From an uncultured Clostridia bacterium (GTDB taxonomy: Bacteria > Bacillota > Clostridia > Peptostreptococcales > Anaerovoracaceae), in contig CAKQVC010000130.1 of NCBI GenBank assembly GCA_934277655.1, positions 1 through 6,238 of the forward strand: a stretch of DNA of 6,238 nucleotides. The letters run 5' to 3'. This document shows positions 1-3,800 of this stretch, piece by piece. The stretch's first letter is position 1, and each line of letters opens with the position of its first letter. Position numbers and translations under genes: made by a program. The notes under the pieces are model-generated. The model was given only the letters and a program-made list of their open reading frames with translations. It ran no database searches and had not been told where the DNA came from.

Positions 1-135
1 ATTGCTCTTGTAAGCTTCTATATTGAAATCTGCATTTGTATATTTTTTATGTGGAATATAATTAAAACAATACAACCCATATAAAGCAACAATTATTAGC
101 ACCGAAAAAACAATAAGCGTTATTCTCTTCTTCAT
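1..135 (-). CDS. N-terminus of a membrane-anchored or secreted protein of unknown function (partial)
   Basis: The first 45 codons of a minus-strand gene are visible; the rest lies beyond the left edge. The product begins MKKRITLIVFSVLII. Positive residues are followed by a hydrophobic segment at about residues 5-24 and then a polar, Lys/Asn/Tyr-rich stretch (YIPHKKYTNADFN). This is the pattern of an uncleaved signal anchor or a signal peptide. A cysteine sits at residue 23, but the preceding residues (GLY) do not make a good lipobox, so I do not call it a lipoprotein. The start is supported by a GGAG ribosome site at complement(141..144), five bases before the ATG, and by an extended -10 promoter about 48 bases upstream. 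The gene is divergent from the large B12-controlled gene and is not obviously under the riboswitch. I do not recognise the family, and too little is visible to give a function. Confidence 0.72.
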   Translation of the reverse strand, partial: MKKRITLIVFSVLIIVALYGLYCFNYIPHKKYTNADFNIEAYKSN

Positions 136-182
136 ACATTCTCCATTAAACAAATTCCGATTTTAACCTGTTCTATTTGATA

Positions 183-211
183 ATTATAGCATGGTGTTGT
201 GAACAAGTCCA
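183..211 (-). promoter_or_regulatory. Extended -10 promoter for the leftward gene
   Basis: Read on the minus strand, a perfect TATAAT (complement 183..188) is preceded by TGC, making an extended -10 element. Seventeen bases upstream is TGGACT (complement 206..211), a four-of-six match to the -35 consensus. The predicted transcript start is near 176, giving a leader of about 40 nt before the ATG at 135. The match to sigma-A rules is good, but activity is inferred. Confidence 0.6.
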
Positions 212-291
212 TCGATTTCAATTGCTTCGTTGCAGTCATGCTGTGCCTGCCAGCAGAATGGGTGATAATTGTATGAAAAATGTTTTCGCTC

Positions 292-320
292 TTTACAAGT
301 GAACGAGTTTTATGTAGAAT
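292..320 (+). promoter_or_regulatory. Probable promoter of the riboswitch leader and large surface-protein gene
   Basis: TTTACA at 292-297 (five of six against TTGACA) and TAGAAT at 315-320 (five of six against TATAAT) are separated by exactly 17 bases. The transcript would start near 327. That lies about 75 nt upstream of the riboswitch P1 stem and about 480 nt upstream of the chosen start codon. It is the best sigma-A-like match I found between the divergent gene and the riboswitch, and it sits where a riboswitch promoter is expected. Confidence 0.6.
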
Positions 321-371
321 GAAAATAATGTCCGATGGAAAAGGAGGTATGACGGAAAAAGAAAAGCAAGC

Positions 372-384
372 GCGGCATAGCCGC
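372..384 (+). other. Small GC-rich hairpin upstream of the riboswitch
   Basis: A perfect 5-bp stem, GCGGC (372-376) and GCCGC (380-384), closes a three-base ATA loop in the leader just before the aptamer. No T-tract follows, so it is not a terminator. It may simply insulate the folding of the aptamer; no function can be assigned. Confidence 0.35.
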
Positions 385-401
385 AACAATTTCATCAACA
401 G

Positions 402-590
402 TTCTGTGTTCTTCGCGGTTCATAACGCGCGAATCTAAGATGGAAGCAGGTGCGAAGCCTGCGCGGTCCCGCCACTGTAAGGAAGGAGCGACATTCCAAA
501 ACCACTGCAAAACCAAGCCGGGGAGACTGCCCGAAGCTTGCGGGAAGGGGAATGAAACGAGGATAGCCAAGCCAGGAGACATACACAGAA
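402..590 (+). promoter_or_regulatory. Cobalamin (B12) riboswitch aptamer
   Basis: Adenosylcobalamin-type riboswitches bind coenzyme B12 in the nascent mRNA and shut off downstream expression. The diagnostic conserved core GGTCCCGCCACTGTAA lies at 465-480. The 3' B12 box AAGCCAGGAGAC lies at 569-580, with GGGAAGG at 542-548 between them. The fold is supported by complementary arms. P1 is eight perfect pairs, TTCTGTGT (402-409) with ACACAGAA (583-590). A hairpin forms from TTCGCG (412-417) and CGCGAA (428-433). A stem forms from GCAGG (446-450) and CCTGC (458-462), and another from CATTCC (492-497) and GGAATG (549-554). An inner hairpin pairs CAAGC-CGGG (514-522) with CCCG and GCTTG (530-533, 536-540). 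The element lies in the leader of the gene starting at 811, on the same strand. Consensus, order and length (about 190 nt) all fit the class I family. Confidence 0.95.
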
Positions 591-724
591 AACAAGCCTA
601 AAATGTGTCGGTGTAACGCAGCAAGGAAATTTGGAACAGTACGAACGGGCTGCGGCAAAGCAGAGCCATGCGGAATCTGGCGCTGATTTACCGTTTGGGA
701 TTTACACCCCCCCCCGTTTTTTTT
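591..724 (+). terminator. Putative riboswitch expression platform ending in a C9-G-T8 tract
   Basis: The region between the aptamer and the start codon ends in nine C (707-715), a G and eight T (717-724), which looks like the tail of an intrinsic terminator. The upstream arm AACGGG (644-649) is fully complementary to CCCGTT (713-718). The 63 nt between them would form internal hairpins, for example CTGC (650-653) with GCAG (660-663). The stem is short and its loop long, so the terminator is weaker on paper than usual. Other G-runs, including those inside the aptamer, could also pair with the C tract. B12 riboswitches in Gram-positive bacteria often act through terminators. A role for this one is inferred. 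Confidence 0.42.
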
Positions 725-741
725 GTGCGCGAAAGCGCGTA
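724..741 (+). other. GNRA-capped stem-loop in the 5' leader
   Basis: Bases 724-730 pair with 735-741 around a GAAA tetraloop. The seven pairs include two G-U wobbles, and the inner four are all G-C. It begins at the last T of the T8 tract and ends about 50 nt before the ribosome site. No T-tract follows it, so it is not itself a terminator. It could stabilise the read-through mRNA or act as a tertiary contact; this is inference. Confidence 0.4.
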
Positions 742-800
742 CATAGATCCGACATGATGCGTAAACACGAAGGAATTGAAACAACGAAAGAAATGGAAGA

Positions 801-807
801 AAGGAAG
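801..807 (+). promoter_or_regulatory. Ribosome-binding site deciding the start at 811
   Basis: AAGGAAG lies three bases before the ATG at 811, within a longer purine run (GGAAGAAAGGAAG) that begins at 795. In-frame ATGs at 754, 757 and 793 have no ribosome site at a usable distance; the nearest, AAGGA at 770-774, is 18 bases from 793. The 811 start also gives a typical Lys-rich signal peptide. These points favour 811. Confidence 0.6.
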
Positions 808-810
808 CGT

Positions 811-3800
811 ATGAAAAAAGCAAAGCAAACAAAACACAAACCGGCGGCAAGGTTTCTGACCCTGCTCCTGGCATTCACCATGGTCTTTACCATGATGCCC
901 GGGATGGTCTGGGCAGATGAAGGAAGCGTAGAAGCCAGAGGAGGAGAAGTAATTAAGGTGGCTTCACAGGAAGAACTTGCTCAAGTGGGTAGTGCAGCAG
1001 GAAGCTACAAGCTTACAGCAGACATTACGCTGGATGATAGCTGGAAGGAAATTGATCCGAAAGCCGCATTTACGCTAGATGGGAATGGGCATTCCATTAC
1101 ACTGAATGGAAAATCAGTTTTTTACAATGTGATTGATGCAGACACTACCATATCTAATTTAATCATTAAGGGAGAAGTGTCAGGAACAGGCACTTTAGGA
1201 ACTTTGGCGTCCAGTTATAGCGGAACTGTAAGAAACTGCTCTTTTAATGCTGATGTAACATATAAGGGTAATATTGATTCTAACAGCGTAAGTGGAATTG
1301 TTGCAACATTAAACGGCACAGTTTCCAATTGTGTGGTAACAGGAACTATCGTAAATGGTAACTCTAAATCATATGGTTCTGTAGGAAACGGCAAGAAGGG
1401 TACTATAAAGAATACAGTATCTGTCGGATGTGCACAGCTAGGAATGATATCATCATTTAGCATGGAGACCTTCGACGATGTGTACACGTCAATCCCTGGA
1501 ACTAACTGTACATTAATCAAAGATGCATCTACATTCAAGCCTGCAGATCATGTAGAAAAAATGAATGGCAACCTTGAGGTAGGCGACCTTAGCTGGGGTG
1601 TAGTAGATGGACTTCTTGTACCTGTAGCAGCAGGCGGCGGAGAAGCACCTGAAGAAAGTGCAACAGAAGCTGAGATTGCAGCATTAGACAAAGCAATTAC
1701 AGATGCAGAAGCTGCAGGTGAGTCCAAGGTTTATACAGCAGATTCATGGACAGCATTAGGAGACGCATTAAAGTCTGCAAAGGCTGTGAAAGGTGGCGCG
1801 GCGCCACTAAAGCAGAAGGCTGTTACTAACGCAACAACTAAGCTTACTAAAGCAATAGATGAACTTGTTGAAAGACAGCTATCCGCAGTAGATTTCAGTG
1901 GTAAAGATGTAAAGTTAATAAAAACTGCTGATGACTTAGAAAATATTCAAAGTGGGAAATACTATAAACTAGCCAATGACATTGTTATTGGTCAATGGTA
2001 CTTCGGTTTTATGAACGAGATGAACGCATTTGTGGACGGTGATGGTTATACAATCACATTAAACGGTGCACCTCTGTGGCAGAAGATTGGGAAAGATGCT
2101 GTAGTTCAGAATCTAGGTATAAAAGGCAATTTAGACCAGACAAGTGCAAATGGTGCAATTGCAAAGGACTGCGAGGGTTTAATTGTTAACTGCTGGTCGC
2201 TTGCTGATCTGAAAATCCAGAACAAGAAAGACGCTGGCGGTTTTGTTGCAAACCTCAAATCCGGCGGAGCAATTGTTAACTCCTATGTTGCAGGAAAATT
2301 TGAAGCTGAAGGTACAAGGGGTGCAATCGCTGCAAGGAGTGAGGCAAACTCCGCAGTTAACAACTGCTACTGGTTAGATGGAGTTAACGCAAATGCAGTT
2401 GGCGATGCCAAGGGTACGGTAAACGCATCTGCCGCAAAGGAAAGAAAGGATTTCTACAGTACAGACTTTATTGTACTTCTTAATGCTAACAAGGGCAGCT
2501 ATGGAAAGACTTGGGCAGTCAGCATAGATGGATTCCCATACTTTGGCGAAAACCACAACTATGTACCTGAAGGAGAAGGCGCACTGCCCGCAAATCAAGA
2601 GACTATCGCATTTACGCCTAACGGAGGGACTCTCAGCACGATAGAGAATCAAGCACTGACTGTAGACCTAAATAAAAAAGATGACTTTGGAGTAATCGGT
2701 ACGTTTAGCTTACCTGATTATCAAATACCAGAAGGCGGTCAGGTAGTATGGTCTTGCTCTGCACAGAATCCCGAAGGAAACGGTTTGATTTCAGAAGCAG
2801 ACGGAAGATTCTTCGTGTATAAAGAAGGAACTCTGAATGTTACCGCAGCTTTGAAAAAAGCTAATGGAGAAACTGAGTTTTTAGCCGCAACAAAGGTAAG
2901 CATTATAAAAACAGAGATTGAAGCGATTCAGCTTTACCTTTCAGATAAATCAGGTGGCGATGCAGAAGCTATTAAAGATAACAAAGCTGTAGTTCAGGGT
3001 TCCGAATGGAAGACAGTCGTTGTAAAGGCTAAGTTCAAAGGGCAAGAGGACTACATGACGCTAAACGCAAGTACTTGCAATTTTGAGTTTACAGATGGAA
3101 CAGGAAAGTTATTCAGAATGGATGACGACGCAAAAGAGTTCCAGTTCTCCAAGCCAGGAACTGCAACTGTCAAGGTTACTTATAAGGATAACGACAGCAT
3201 CTCTGCAACAGCAGAAATCACTTCAAAATATGTCCCACTTACATCCATCAAACCGGGAATCAGCGGCAAGATTGTTCTTCATGGAAGAAATGCGAACAGT
3301 GATGGCGGCAAGGACTTTAATGCAACCTATGCAGGCGTTATTCCAACTCCAAGCAATGCCAGCGCTTGTCATTACAACACAAACTACACAATCACAAGCA
3401 GCGACAAGACTGTGGGTGAGTATGTGGACTATCTGGTAAAGGGCTACGTACCGCACAAAGCAGGAAAAGTAACATACACTGTAGCTGTAAACGATAACGG
3501 CCAAACCGTCAAGGGTACATCAGACGTAGAATACGTCTATAAAAATCCACTGCAATCAGTAACTGCAAAGGAAAGTAACATCAAAGTAAAGGCAAATGAA
3601 AGCATTTCCGCAGGTCTGATTTTCAAGGGAATCTTAACCGATGGACATGAAGTGACTGAAACAGGCATGGAATGGACATACAGCAAGGACGGAATCGTTA
3701 CAATCGAAAGAGAAAACGGCGGTTTCAAGAGAGACGAAACGGTACCGGATAACAACCAGTATTTCCTGAGCAGCGAATACACAATTCGCGGGCTGAAGGA

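Noticed and set aside
239..255. Hairpin TGCTG/CAGCA between the divergent promoters
   Set aside because: It has only five pairs with a seven-base loop and no T-tract; it is not convincing as a terminator or operator.
685..705. Direct repeat GATTTAC (685-691 and 699-705)
   Set aside because: Seven bases twice within about 20 bases is weak, with no further copies and no matching regulatory role.
395..874. Minus-strand open frame across the riboswitch region
   Set aside because: It runs opposite highly structured, conserved riboswitch RNA, and its composition (many Arg, Pro, Phe) reflects the complement of that RNA.
1215..1538. Long open frame on the minus strand
   Set aside because: It lies fully opposite the large gene, the protein has low-complexity hydrophobic character with no domain pattern, and there is no ribosome site. 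It is a shadow of the plus-strand codon bias. The same holds for other minus-strand frames under 811-6238, such as 4810-5139 and 5916-6224.
1793..1807. Perfect GC-rich palindrome GTGGCGC-G-GCGCCAC
   Set aside because: It lies inside the large gene, encodes a plausible Gly/Ala loop between FIVAR helices, has no T-tract and no sign of an operator or mobile-element end.
3083..3439. Plus-strand open frame in another phase inside the large gene
   Set aside because: Its translation is Gln/Ser/Met-rich with no recognisable fold, while the main frame here gives clear Ig-like strands.
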